Assembly: GCA_012959275.1 (NCBI GenBank)
Contig: DUDM01000048.1
Location: 30,472-79,247 of the forward strand
Origin: Candidatus Poseidoniales archaeon
GTDB lineage: Archaea > Thermoplasmatota > Poseidoniia > Poseidoniales > Poseidoniaceae
DNA length: 48,776 bases
Reading direction: 5' to 3'
Shown here: one piece after another, positions 40,920-48,734 of the stretch
Numbering within the stretch: position 1 is the stretch's first letter
Layout of the letters: each line of letters begins with the position of its first letter
Program-made: the position numbers and the translations under genes
The notes under the pieces: model-generated
The model's input: the letters and a program-made list of their open reading frames with translations, nothing else
Told to the model about the DNA's origin: nothing
The model's database searches: none

Positions 40920-41578
40920 CAGTCTACCCCCATCCATTTGTGAGTCTGAAGGCTTAGGCGCCATTGAGGGTTTTCTTTGACTAATTTTTCTGTTGCTTGG
41001 AAGTTACTCCCATTCCATTCTACGCTCTGGTTTTCAAAGTAGCACGGTTGAATGAAATGATGTGTAAAACCTTGTTTTAGTTCATCGTAAAGGGAGAGGT
41101 CTTGGCCGACATAGACCACTTTCAACTCGTCTCCTTTTCGCTGTTTAATGGTCACTTGGGGGTACATTTGATCCTTCGGAGATATGCATACCCAGTCGAT
41201 TAGACCTTCGGGAATTTCGATACTTCCATTGCTTTCAATTGCAATTTTCTTACCTCTTTTCCGCAAGCAATTAACAAGGGGCCAGAGGTCTTGCAGCATT
41301 GGTTCTCCACCTGTTAAGACAACATTCTTCGCAGAGAACTTGGCAATAATTCCGAGAATATCGATAACAGTCATCTCAGTCCACTTGGAAAAATCTGTAT
41401 CGCACCATTCACAGGCCAAATTACATTGTCCAAAGCGGATGAAAATAGTTGAAACTCCGGCGTGATACCCCTCTCCTTGTACAGAATTGAAGATTTCAAC
41501 GATAGGATAAACAGCAGCAAGGTGGGTCGGGCTATCTCCCTCGACAATTCCACCAGCCAACGTACAATTCTCCATCAT
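40919..41578 (-). CDS. queE: 7-carboxy-7-deazaguanine synthase QueE
   Basis: 219 residues. Radical-SAM ring-contracting enzyme that makes 7-carboxy-7-deazaguanine from the QueD product. The N-terminus IVEIFNSVQGEGYHAGVST is typical, followed by the cluster motif CNLACEWCDTDF (CX3CX2C) and VVLTGGEPMLQ. SNGS, CISPKDQ and ELKVVY follow. The Shine-Dalgarno-like GAGGCGA lies before the double ATG (41578, 41575); the second may be used. The operon order RHH-folE-queE-queC-queD follows the pathway except that QueD is last. Confidence 0.95.
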   Translation of the reverse strand: MMENCTLAGGIVEGDSPTHLAAVYPIVEIFNSVQGEGYHAGVSTIFIRFGQCNLACEWCDTDFSKWTEMTVIDILGIIAKFSAKNVVLTGGEPMLQDLWPLVNCLRKRGKKIAIESNGSIEIPEGLIDWVCISPKDQMYPQVTIKQRKGDELKVVYVGQDLSLYDELKQGFTHHFIQPCYFENQSVEWNGSNFQATEKLVKENPQWRLSLQTHKWMGVD

Positions 41579-41584
41579 CTCGCC

Positions 41585-42160
41585 TCAATTAGAGAGTGGG
41601 GCACTACGGATTAGTTGCATTAATTCAGTCCTTGCTTCCGCCTTTTCAAAGAATACACCGCGCATTGCACTGGTTGTCATGATAGCGTTTTGTTTACGCA
41701 CACCTCGGCAAGTCATGCAGCCATGGCGGGCTTCGATAATAACTGCTGTTCCAAGGGGGGAAAGGTGTTTCTCGAGGTCATCAGCGATTCCTTTGGTTAT
41801 CCTCTCTTGGTTTTGAAGGCGGCGACCATGCATTTCGACAATACGTGCTAACTTGCTAATCCCGACTATTCGCTCTACTGGAATGTAGGCAACATGAGCC
41901 CGTCCGCTGAATGGTTGAAGGTGATGTTCGCAGGTGGAGTTGAATTCAATATCTCGCAATAGAACGATTCCATCATAACCTTCGCCATTGAAGGTGGCTT
42001 CCAATACATCTGCTGAATTTTGTTGATAGCCTGCAAATATTTCCTCCCATGAATCGATAACCCTTTTTGGAGTGTTTTTCAGCCCTTCTCTTTCGCTATC
42101 CTTCTCAAGATATTCCAATAAGGTCTTGACTGCTGCTTCAGCCTCTTCTCTTGTACTCAT
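41585..42160 (-). CDS. folE: GTP cyclohydrolase I (type IA)
   Basis: 191 residues. Opens GTP to dihydroneopterin triphosphate, the first step of preQ0 (and folate-type pterin) synthesis. The bacterial/eukaryotic type IA motifs are unmistakable: STCEHHLQPFSGRAHVAYIP, VVGISKLARIVE, RRLQNQERIT and the zinc-site EARHGCMTCRGVRKQ. Many archaea use MptA instead, so this bacterial-type enzyme may be acquired. ATG 42160 is chosen because GGAGGTGA lies 5 bases upstream, inside the end of the RHH gene; the frame opens at 42202. The start is one base after the RHH stop. Confidence 0.96.
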   Translation of the reverse strand: MSTREEAEAAVKTLLEYLEKDSEREGLKNTPKRVIDSWEEIFAGYQQNSADVLEATFNGEGYDGIVLLRDIEFNSTCEHHLQPFSGRAHVAYIPVERIVGISKLARIVEMHGRRLQNQERITKGIADDLEKHLSPLGTAVIIEARHGCMTCRGVRKQNAIMTTSAMRGVFFEKAEARTELMQLIRSAPLSN

Positions 42161-42161
42161 A

Positions 42162-42335
42162 TCATTCACCTCCAAGGCGGCCTGCTCGGCTGTCGATTTC
42201 ATCTAAGTGATCTAACATTTTGCGGCAAGCGGTACGAATTGCATCGGCAACGCTAACGAATTTTTTATCTTCTCCCACATGTTTTTTGAGGTCTTCAAGA
42301 AGTTCACCTGGCATGTCAAGGCTGACTTTTCCCAT
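42162..42335 (-). CDS. Ribbon-helix-helix (CopG/Arc-type) protein heading the preQ0 operon
   Basis: 57 residues, read directly from ATG 42335 to TGA 42162-42164. The N-terminus MGKVSLDMPGELLEDLKKHV forms the beta-strand plus first helix of an RHH DNA-binding domain, and FVSVADAIRTACRKMLDHL the second helix. A short RLGGE tail contains the Shine-Dalgarno of folE. The stop is one base before the folE ATG, so the two are translated together. RHH proteins of this size usually bind DNA as dimers, often as repressors of their own operon. An inverted repeat lies 30-57 bases upstream. Regulator of preQ0 synthesis by inference. Confidence 0.75.
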   Translation of the reverse strand: MGKVSLDMPGELLEDLKKHVGEDKKFVSVADAIRTACRKMLDHLDEIDSRAGRLGGE

Positions 42336-42364
42336 GCTTGTGGGTAAAGCCTAGAACATAAGAA

Positions 42365-42395
42365 GTATTCGCTGAGTAATACTGGGCGAATATTA
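42365..42395. promoter_or_regulatory. Inverted repeats and candidate TATA box in the preQ0-operon promoter
   Basis: TATTCGC (42366-42372) and GCGAATA (42386-42392) form a perfect 7-bp inverted repeat with a 13-base spacer. Nested inside, AGTATT (42365-42370) and AATACT (42378-42383) form a second one with a 7-base spacer. On the minus strand TTAATATT (42395-42388) could be a TATA box for the RHH-folE transcript. The repeat covers the probable promoter, the right place for a repressor, possibly the RHH protein. The position overlaps the end of the upstream ABC permease gene. Confidence 0.5.
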
Positions 42396-43634
42396 AGAAA
42401 TGGATTCAACCAAGTCTTCGCGATTGAATTGCTTCGATGCATACCAAGCAGCAAGCAAGGCATAGACTAGACTACTTCCAAACCAGATTAGCACATGTCC
42501 ACTAATCACTCGATCAGTTAGCAATTCCCTCATCGCAAGCAAAATATTGACTACGGGAATTGCAAACCAGAATCCTTCAATTCCTTCGAGATTGATAAAT
42601 TGGGCAAATAAAGCGGGGAAAATGATGAGAATAATCATTGGCCCAAGTACACTCCCTGCTTCTTTCACACTTCTCGAACGAACTGCTAATGCCAGTTCAA
42701 AGGCCACAACCATGACAGTGAACAACAACACGGCTGCTAATAACAATAGAAAGGCGCTGGTTGAAAGAGCAGGCATTTGAAGGAATGAATTGCTGCTGGT
42801 GATAAATTGAACAGCAAATAGCAGACCAACAACTTGGAGAATAACTCCCGTCCCAGAAATCGTTGCAACGGCTAACCATTTTCCCGCTAATAAATCAAAA
42901 CGCTTGACTGGCAGACAAAGAACCGCCTCCATTGTACCTCTCTCTCTCTCCCCTGCAGTCATATCAATCGAGGGCTGAATAGCACTAGAGGCAGTCCACA
43001 TGGCGACAATCATTGGAATGAACAGTGAAAGAGCCCAACCTGCTTGTTCGGCATCAGAGGCAACATCTGCATTATCAGAGTCGCCACTCCAACGTATTGG
43101 ATTGAGCGTATCTTCGGGGTCAAGGCCATTTGCAACCAGAGTCTCATTAGTCAAATTAGTCTCCCATAACTTGAGGTCTTCAAGGATTCTACTGAATGCC
43201 TCACCTGATAATTCATGAGTAGAATCTCTCAATATAGCATAATTCCACGTGCCGCTAGTTTGGTTATGCTGAAGCCGCAAGATGGCATTGACTTCCATAT
43301 TTCTCAGGCGTTCGTCATCCCCCATAGGTTGAGATAAATCTCCATCAAGTCCATTTGGCAATGATTCGCTACTATAATTGAGAAGAGATTCATCAAATAA
43401 AGTAAACAAATCTTGGTCTGGTGAATCACCTTGAATGATAATATCCAATACATTGGCTTCCCTTTCAGCAGCCTCCATTTGTAGAATCATCGGTAAAGCG
43501 AAGAATAGCAGAGGGAATATCAACAATGGGATGACAATAACAGCGACCAAAGTACGCCAATCTCGAACAAAATCAACTAATTCCTTCCACGCAATGGTGC
43601 GAATTCTGCGCAATCTAAGGGCGGAATTACTCAT
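42393..43634 (-). CDS. ABC-2 type permease (NatB-like)
   Basis: 413 residues. A membrane helix near 28-50 (VAVIVIPLLIFPLLFFALPMIL) is followed by a ~155-residue outside domain and then about five helices (ALSLFIPMIVAMWTASSAI, ATISGTGVILQVVGLLFAV, LLLLAAVLLFTVMVVAFELALAV and two more). The TAGERERGTMEAVLCLPV motif before the second helix is typical of ABC-2 / Na+-efflux permeases. With the ATPase gene it makes a two-part exporter; the substrate is uncertain. Its start overlaps the ATPase gene end by 8 bases. The stop overlaps the preQ0 promoter region. Confidence 0.88.
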   Translation of the reverse strand: MSNSALRLRRIRTIAWKELVDFVRDWRTLVAVIVIPLLIFPLLFFALPMILQMEAAEREANVLDIIIQGDSPDQDLFTLFDESLLNYSSESLPNGLDGDLSQPMGDDERLRNMEVNAILRLQHNQTSGTWNYAILRDSTHELSGEAFSRILEDLKLWETNLTNETLVANGLDPEDTLNPIRWSGDSDNADVASDAEQAGWALSLFIPMIVAMWTASSAIQPSIDMTAGERERGTMEAVLCLPVKRFDLLAGKWLAVATISGTGVILQVVGLLFAVQFITSSNSFLQMPALSTSAFLLLLAAVLLFTVMVVAFELALAVRSRSVKEAGSVLGPMIILIIFPALFAQFINLEGIEGFWFAIPVVNILLAMRELLTDRVISGHVLIWFGSSLVYALLAAWYASKQFNREDLVESIS

Positions 43635-44469
43635 CTTCAGAAACCTCCTTATTGCGTCGCGAAGGGGTTAGTAAAGTCCGCCAAATACGGGCCATCTTGC
43701 CCTCTTTTTCTTCCATTGAATCCGCTCTTGCAACATCTGAAGTTAACACAACATAGGCATCTTCTAAATTTCCAGTATTAGTTTCCGTCATCAATTCATC
43801 AGGGGTTCCATCACAACGGATTTGCCCATTATGCATGATGATAATTCGGTCACAGACCATTTGAGCCTCAGCCAAATGATGAGTGCTGTAAATGACAGTG
43901 CCACCTTCATCTCTTAGTTTGCGGACTAATTCGCGAACCATTCTGGCGCTGGTAACATCGAGGCCGGCGGTTGGCTCATCCAATAGAAGGATTTCAGGAC
44001 CATGGACTAATGCTCTCAGCAGAGCGGTCTTTTGGCGCATCCCCCGACTAAATCCCCGTGTATGCCTGTGCAATTCATCAGAAATTGAAAGTGCTTTTGC
44101 GAATCTCAAGGTTCGATTCCAAGCAACATCATCGTCTATTCCATGTAAGCGAGCGTGGTAGCGAATATTTTCCCAGGCAGTCAAGCGATGATAGAGACCA
44201 GTAGATTCTGGTACTACCCCAAGTTTTTCTCTAATTTCATGGATTGGTCTTTTTTCGCCAGACTTTGAATGGAAGGAAATTTCACCTTCAGTCGGCCTGT
44301 ACAATCCGCATAAAAGTCTCAGCATTGTTGTTTTTCCAGCCCCATTACCGCCAACAAGGCCAACGATATCTCCTCTTTTTAGACTTAGGTTAACACCATC
44401 AACAGCTCTGATTTCTCCAAACTGCTTGACAACCCCACTTGAAGTCAGTAGGGTAGACAAGGTGTTCAT
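43627..44469 (-). CDS. ABC transporter ATP-binding protein (NatA-like)
   Basis: 280 residues. Powers the adjacent permease. Walker A GGNGAGKTTMLRLL (~40-53), signature GFSRGMRQK (~140), Walker B ILLLDEPTAGLD and the H-switch STHHLAEA are intact, and the C-terminus is an accessory tail (VVLTSDVARADSMEEKEGK). NatA-like multidrug or sodium exporters share this pattern. The ATG overlaps the stop of the 100-residue gene by 4 bases, so the three genes form one operon. Confidence 0.93.
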   Translation of the reverse strand: MNTLSTLLTSSGVVKQFGEIRAVDGVNLSLKRGDIVGLVGGNGAGKTTMLRLLCGLYRPTEGEISFHSKSGEKRPIHEIREKLGVVPESTGLYHRLTAWENIRYHARLHGIDDDVAWNRTLRFAKALSISDELHRHTRGFSRGMRQKTALLRALVHGPEILLLDEPTAGLDVTSARMVRELVRKLRDEGGTVIYSTHHLAEAQMVCDRIIIMHNGQIRCDGTPDELMTETNTGNLEDAYVVLTSDVARADSMEEKEGKMARIWRTLLTPSRRNKEVSEDE

Positions 44470-44768
44470 CTCCTCAATGCTTCAATTGCGGCATCAAGCC
44501 CAGGGTGCTTTTCTTCGATGGACTCGGCACGGCCTAGTTGTGCACGTAGTAATTCTCCAATTTCCCTTTGTGGTACTCCCAAGTCGATATGGTTGGCAAC
44601 CATTTCTAATGCGCCGGTTATTGCACCAGCATCGAGAAAAGCATCGTTGCTAATTTTTTCTTGTTGCCGTAGGCCTTCAAGCGATCCGGTGAGAAATTCT
44701 ACTTCATTTCGAACTCGAACAACATCAAGGTGTGCCTGAGAGATTAGGTGGTCAATACAGGTGCGCAT
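44466..44768 (-). CDS. Small, mostly helical protein preceding the ABC transporter
   Basis: 100 residues, family not recognised. It is predicted to be helical: CIDHLISQAHLDVVRVRNEVEFL, EGLRQQEKISND, ALEMVANHIDLGVPQREIGELLRAQL, HPGLDAAIEALRR. There is no signal or membrane segment and only one cysteine. It overlaps the ABC ATPase start by 4 bases, which makes it likely a co-expressed subunit or regulator of the transporter. The neighbouring gene on its other side is methylmalonyl-CoA epimerase, 31 bases away. Confidence 0.7.
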   Translation of the reverse strand: MRTCIDHLISQAHLDVVRVRNEVEFLTGSLEGLRQQEKISNDAFLDAGAITGALEMVANHIDLGVPQREIGELLRAQLGRAESIEEKHPGLDAAIEALRR

Positions 44769-44799
44769 TAAACAGCCGAATCGCCAAAGGTTCTTGAAG

Positions 44800-45225
44800 T
44801 CAATGCTGAGTCAATTCCACTAAAACTCCGCCGGTACTCTTGGGATGTACGAATGCAATGATGGCCCCTCCCACTCCTTGGCGTGGAGATTCGTCAATCA
44901 TTTTGATGCCATTTTCAAGTAAATGCTCAATAACCTGTTTTATATTTTCAACTCTCAAACAAAGTTGTTGAATGCCCGGACCCCGCTTTGAGAGGAACTT
45001 ACCAATTGGAGTATCCTCACCCGTCGGCTCAAGAATCTCCAGCATAGGAGGCCTAGATTTCGAGGCTGAAACTTCAAAAAAACGAGTCACTACTCCTTGC
45101 TCCTCGTTCACCTCATCATGCTCACCTTGGACCAAGCCCAATAATTTCCAGAACTTCGAACCCTCCTCGAGAGATGATGCTGCAATGCCAATATGGTCAA
45201 TAAAAACTCTGCCAATATCCGTCAC
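44800..45225 (-). CDS. mce: Methylmalonyl-CoA epimerase
   Basis: 141 residues of the glyoxalase (VOC) fold. Interconverts the S and R forms of methylmalonyl-CoA. Metal-binding positions are visible: the histidine of FIDHIGIA, the second-module histidine/glutamine region (GPGIQQLCLRV), and the final glutamate in GVLVELTQH, with the family phrase HPKSTGGVLVEL. The start is a GTG: GAGGTGG lies 4 bases upstream and overlaps the stop of the mutase gene. With the mutase it channels propionyl-CoA carbon to succinyl-CoA, consistent with breakdown of odd-chain fats, branched amino acids or propionate. Confidence 0.93.
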   Translation of the reverse strand: MTDIGRVFIDHIGIAASSLEEGSKFWKLLGLVQGEHDEVNEEQGVVTRFFEVSASKSRPPMLEILEPTGEDTPIGKFLSKRGPGIQQLCLRVENIKQVIEHLLENGIKMIDESPRQGVGGAIIAFVHPKSTGGVLVELTQH

Positions 45226-45234
45226 TTTTCCACC

Positions 45235-46824
45235 TCAAAATCCGCTTGGTGCCATGTAGGTTCCAAAAACACTCTTCATCGCATTGATGACTTCGCCAAG
45301 GCTTGCACCTGCTTTGACAGCATCGATAACTAATGGGAATAAATTTTCGTCGCCTTTTGCTGCCTTACTTATCTTTTCAATAGAATTGCAACACTTCAAT
45401 TCATCTCTACTTTGTCTTAATTTTAACAGTAATTCAGATTGTTCAATTCCAACAGTTGGGTCGAGTGATTGTCCCGCATTAGGTTCATCTTCTGCCATTT
45501 GAGCATGGTTGACACCGATAATTTTCCTTTCTCCTGATTCAACCATGTTTTGATGTTGATATGCTGTTTCATGAATACAGCGCTGTTGGTAGCCCGATTC
45601 TATTCCTTTCATGGCCCCTCCCATCTCTTCGATTTTCCTTATTTCTTCCTTAGCAGCGACCTTCAACCGATGTGTTAGGTCTTCTACATACCATGAGCCT
45701 CCAAGTGGGTCCACAACGTCAGCAACCCCACTCTCTTCGGCAATAACCTGTTGAGTTCGTAGCGCAACAGTAGCGCTTTCTTCGGTAGGGAGCCCTATTG
45801 CTTCATCATAGGAATTTGTGTGTAGGGATTGAGTTCCTCCACATACTGCAGCCAGTGCTTGTATGGTAACTCTTGCTATATTGTTCAAGGGTTGTTGGGC
45901 GGTTAGTGAAACTCCTGCAACTTGAGTATGGAAGCGTAGCATGGCGCTTTTCGGGTTAGAAGGAGAGTATCTTTCGTTGATTAGTTCGTACCACAATGCC
46001 CGCGCAGCTCTGAATTTTGCAACCTCCTCAAAGAAATCATTATGGCAATTAAAGAAGAACGACAGGCGAGGACCAAAGATATCAATGTCAAGCCCAGATT
46101 CAACAGCTGCCTCTACATAAGCCAAGGCATTTGACAAGGTGAAAGCAACTTCTTGAACGGCAGTAGAGCCAGCCTCACGAATGTGATAACCGCTGATGCT
46201 TATCGTATTCCATTGGGGTACAGACTGAGAACAATAATCGAAAATGTCGGTTATCAAACGCATCGATGCATCTGGTGGGAAGATATGGGTTCCTCGGGCG
46301 ATGTATTCTTTGAGAATATCATTTTGAATAGTCCCCCTCAAAGAAGCAGGGTCAACTCCTTGTTCTTCAGCTACTGCTATGTACATGGCAAGTAAGACCA
46401 TTGCTGGAGCATTGATAGTCATCGAAGTAGAGACCTTATCCATTGGGATTCCATCGAATAATTGGCGCATATTTTCCAAGCAAGAAATAGAAACACCCAC
46501 CTTGCCAACTTCACCTTCGCATAGTACATCATCAGCATCTAAACCTAATTGAGTAGGCAAGTCAAAGGCTACAGAAAGGCCGCTTTGACCTCTATCTAGT
46601 AACAATTTGAATCGTTCATTAGTAGCCTTGGCAGAAGAAAATCCAGCATATTGACGCATTGTCCAAAACCGTGAGCGATACATCGAAGAATGGATTCCCC
46701 GAGTATATGGTGGCTGGCCTGGAGCGCCAACCTCTTGGTCATGTTGAGCACCGGAATTGGCTGGAATATCCAAGTCGCCCAGTGTCTTCCACTGCTCTTT
46801 CCGGCTAGATGGCTGCCGCCCCAT
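45235..46824 (-). CDS. mcmA: Methylmalonyl-CoA mutase, large (catalytic) subunit
   Basis: 529 residues, the substrate-binding TIM-barrel part without the B12-binding domain, as in archaeal two-part mutases (the small B12 subunit must be encoded elsewhere). Motifs: GVSISCLENMRQLFDGIPMDKVSTSMTIN in part, IFPPDASMRLITDIF, ISGYHIREAGSTAVQEVAF, VSLTAQQPLNNIARVTIQAL in part, HTNSYDEAIGLPTEESA, DPLGGSWYVEDLT. Converts R-methylmalonyl-CoA to succinyl-CoA. ATG 46824 is chosen because the longer frame start (46905) overlaps the FKBP gene by 32 bases. Its stop forms part of the Shine-Dalgarno of mce. Confidence 0.95.
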   Translation of the reverse strand: MGRQPSSRKEQWKTLGDLDIPANSGAQHDQEVGAPGQPPYTRGIHSSMYRSRFWTMRQYAGFSSAKATNERFKLLLDRGQSGLSVAFDLPTQLGLDADDVLCEGEVGKVGVSISCLENMRQLFDGIPMDKVSTSMTINAPAMVLLAMYIAVAEEQGVDPASLRGTIQNDILKEYIARGTHIFPPDASMRLITDIFDYCSQSVPQWNTISISGYHIREAGSTAVQEVAFTLSNALAYVEAAVESGLDIDIFGPRLSFFFNCHNDFFEEVAKFRAARALWYELINERYSPSNPKSAMLRFHTQVAGVSLTAQQPLNNIARVTIQALAAVCGGTQSLHTNSYDEAIGLPTEESATVALRTQQVIAEESGVADVVDPLGGSWYVEDLTHRLKVAAKEEIRKIEEMGGAMKGIESGYQQRCIHETAYQHQNMVESGERKIIGVNHAQMAEDEPNAGQSLDPTVGIEQSELLLKLRQSRDELKCCNSIEKISKAAKGDENLFPLVIDAVKAGASLGEVINAMKSVFGTYMAPSGF

Positions 46825-46873
46825 GATTAACTCACAACCGATTCGATGCTCAAGCCTTCCGCTTGGATGTTGC

Positions 46874-47368
46874 TCAGTGATGGTGTCCGCCGGGGCCATG
46901 AGCATGGCCGTGCGCTAACTCTTCTTCGCTAGCTTTACGCAGTTCAACAATCTTTACAGTAAAGGTTAGGGATTCCCCAGCCAACTTGTGGTTGAAGTCT
47001 GCCTTAACTATCGAATCATCTACTTCAAGGATATTGAATGGAGCAGGTCCATTTTCCATATCAGCAACAAGAGTCATTCCTACTTCCAATTCCATTTCTT
47101 CAGGAAATTGGTCTCGGGGGATCTCGAGGATTCCAGTTTCGTCGCGCATTCCATAGGCACGCTCAGGTGTAAGGGTGAAGGTTCGACTCTCGTCAACCCC
47201 AGCGCCCATCATTTCTTCTTCAAAGCCGGGAATCATCTGCATGTGCCCAACGAGGAAAGTTAGAGGGTCGCGACCTTCACTGCTGTCAAATTCTTCACCA
47301 TCTTTCAAAGTGCCAGTATAATGTACACTAGCAATCATATCCTTTTCCATTTTCAATTCATCGTCCAT
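46874..47368 (-). CDS. FKBP-type peptidyl-prolyl isomerase (SlyD-like) with His-rich tail
   Basis: 164 residues. Catalyses cis-trans proline isomerisation and acts as a chaperone. FKBP core: MIASVHYTGTLKDGEEFDSS, PLTFLVGHMQMIPGFEEEMMG in part and GVDESRTFTLTPERAYG. The IF (insert-in-flap) region follows, with MTLVADMENGPAPF and DFNHKLAGESLTFTVKIVEL, as in SlyD. The end is His-rich (GHAHGPGGHHH) and probably binds nickel or other metals. Start ATG 47368 has GAGGTGC 4 bases upstream. It lies close to the basic-protein gene upstream (9 bases). Confidence 0.93.
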   Translation of the reverse strand: MDDELKMEKDMIASVHYTGTLKDGEEFDSSEGRDPLTFLVGHMQMIPGFEEEMMGAGVDESRTFTLTPERAYGMRDETGILEIPRDQFPEEMELEVGMTLVADMENGPAPFNILEVDDSIVKADFNHKLAGESLTFTVKIVELRKASEEELAHGHAHGPGGHHH

Positions 47369-47377
47369 ATTAGCACC

Positions 47378-48241
47378 TCATCTCTTAGTTGTATATTTCT
47401 TTACAAGAGAACGCAGGTCATCTGCAACATTCTGGGGAATTATCTGTTCTGCTTGCTTTTCATCTATGAATTCGATAGCAGCATCAACACTAATCCTCTC
47501 GCCTTTTGCCCAGACTTGTCCAAGCACATTAGAGCGATTCTCTTCATCGATGGAATCATCATCTAATAAATCACGAACCACGTATTTGTATTCCAAATAC
47601 TTGCGGCGGTCTAATTTTTTGACCTGTGGTTGGCGCCCTCCTCCTTTTTTCTCTCGGCGCCTATTGAAACGACGAGCAGGAGCTCCGGTCTTTGGTTTTG
47701 CACCTTTTGGCTTTGGAGCAAAGACATTGACTGGCTCTGCCTTTGGTTGAACGGAAGCGATTGCTTCTTCCGAAGGTTTGATTGAAGATTCGTGTTGCTT
47801 TTTGACAACTCCTGGTTTGACCTCAGCCTTCCCACCCATAACTCGCTGTTGACGGCTTAATTCAGCAAGGCGGTCCTCTCGGGTTTCCTGTTTGATTTCC
47901 TTTTTCCTGCCGGAAACATTAGCAGTAGTTTTTGAACCACGGTTGCCGCCACCTGCTTTTGCAGGTCCGCTAGCAGATTGATTGCTTTGGTTTTTCAATT
48001 TAGCCAGTGCTTCTTTGCGTTTTTTATCGGCTGCTGCTTTAGGAGAAAGTGGAGGTTGAGGGCGGCTTTGTTTCTTTGGCTGTGTCTTAGCCTTTGAAGG
48101 GACTTTACGAGCAGGGCGAGCAGGTCCCTTAGCAAAGGGATTGGATACTTCCTCGTCTCCTCGTCGCAAGTGGAAATCAACCTCAAGTGTCTTGGCCGCG
48201 TCTTTGGCTGATAACGCTTTTGAAGGGAGTCTTGGCTTCAA
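47378..48241 (-). CDS. Basic, mostly disordered protein of unknown function
   Basis: 287 residues from a TTG start at 48241. Long Lys/Arg/Pro/Ala-rich stretches, for example PARPARKVPSKAKTQPKK and KAAADKKRKEALAKLKN, and a GAPARRFNRRREKKGGGRQP region. Only the C-terminal ~75 residues look folded (RKYLEYKYVVRDLLDDDSIDEENRS, then VDAAIEFIDEKQAEQIIPQ). No ATG lies near the N-terminus, so the TTG is likely. Such composition suggests nucleic-acid or ribosome binding. Adjacent FKBP gene (9-base gap) may be co-transcribed. A divergent VOC gene lies upstream. Confidence 0.7.
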   Translation of the reverse strand: MKPRLPSKALSAKDAAKTLEVDFHLRRGDEEVSNPFAKGPARPARKVPSKAKTQPKKQSRPQPPLSPKAAADKKRKEALAKLKNQSNQSASGPAKAGGGNRGSKTTANVSGRKKEIKQETREDRLAELSRQQRVMGGKAEVKPGVVKKQHESSIKPSEEAIASVQPKAEPVNVFAPKPKGAKPKTGAPARRFNRRREKKGGGRQPQVKKLDRRKYLEYKYVVRDLLDDDSIDEENRSNVLGQVWAKGERISVDAAIEFIDEKQAEQIIPQNVADDLRSLVKKYTTKR

Positions 48242-48314
48242 TAGCGTCCACTTCTCCTATTTTCAGGTTCTTCACATCGGCACCTTATTCTCTTTTGAGC
48301 GCTTGAGCAGGAAA

Positions 48315-48734
48315 ATGGGCTCCTTTCTGGAACACGCAAACATGACCGTTATTGATATCGATGAAACGCTCCGTTTCCTTTCAACAGCATTGCCAGACTG
48401 GAAGGTAAGGGCTGATAATATTGGCAGCACTGGAAGGTGGGTTCATTTTGGCTCCTCAACTCACTATCTCGCAATTGAAGATAGAAGTGCAACAGTGAAA
48501 GGCCCTCATGAGCCCTATGTGCATCCGGGATTAAATCACCTTGGATTTGTGGTAGATGAACTGGATGCCCTATGCTTGAGGATGCGTTCTGCTGGTTATA
48601 GAGAAGGTATGGAAGTGCCTGTACATTCAGCAAGGAAGAGGGCTTATTTTTTTGATGGGAATGGTAATGAATTTGAGTTTGTGGAGTATCTGGTGGAAAC
48701 ATCAGAGGCAAGAAATGATTACTCAGACGCATAG
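48315..48734 (+). CDS. VOC-superfamily (glyoxalase-fold) protein
   Basis: 139 residues. Glyoxalase/bleomycin-resistance fold with two beta-alpha modules: FLEHANMTVIDIDETLRFL, WVHFGSSTHYLAI, then LNHLGFVVDELDALCLRMRSAGY and KRAYFFDGNGNEFEFVEYL. Metal ligands are consistent: a His near the start (LEHAN), His in LNHLGF and Glu in FEFVEY. Functions range from lyases to dioxygenases, so the substrate is unknown. The frame extends upstream to 48141, but the upstream part overlaps the divergent gene, so ATG 48315 is preferred (GAGCAGG lies a few bases before). The last 42 bases after the stop hold nothing recognisable. Confidence 0.85.
   Translation: MGSFLEHANMTVIDIDETLRFLSTALPDWKVRADNIGSTGRWVHFGSSTHYLAIEDRSATVKGPHEPYVHPGLNHLGFVVDELDALCLRMRSAGYREGMEVPVHSARKRAYFFDGNGNEFEFVEYLVETSEARNDYSDA

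Noticed and set aside
42336-42392. preQ1-type riboswitch before folE
   Set aside because: No preQ1-like stem with A-rich tail is seen, such riboswitches are not known in archaea, and the segment is instead an AT-rich inverted repeat.
42212-42463. Minus-strand frame of 83 residues over the RHH gene
   Set aside because: Frame shadow of the RHH gene and permease end; Cys/Leu-rich without a start signal.
48141-48314. N-terminal extension of the VOC protein
   Set aside because: Overlaps the divergent basic-protein gene and has no VOC features before ATG 48315.
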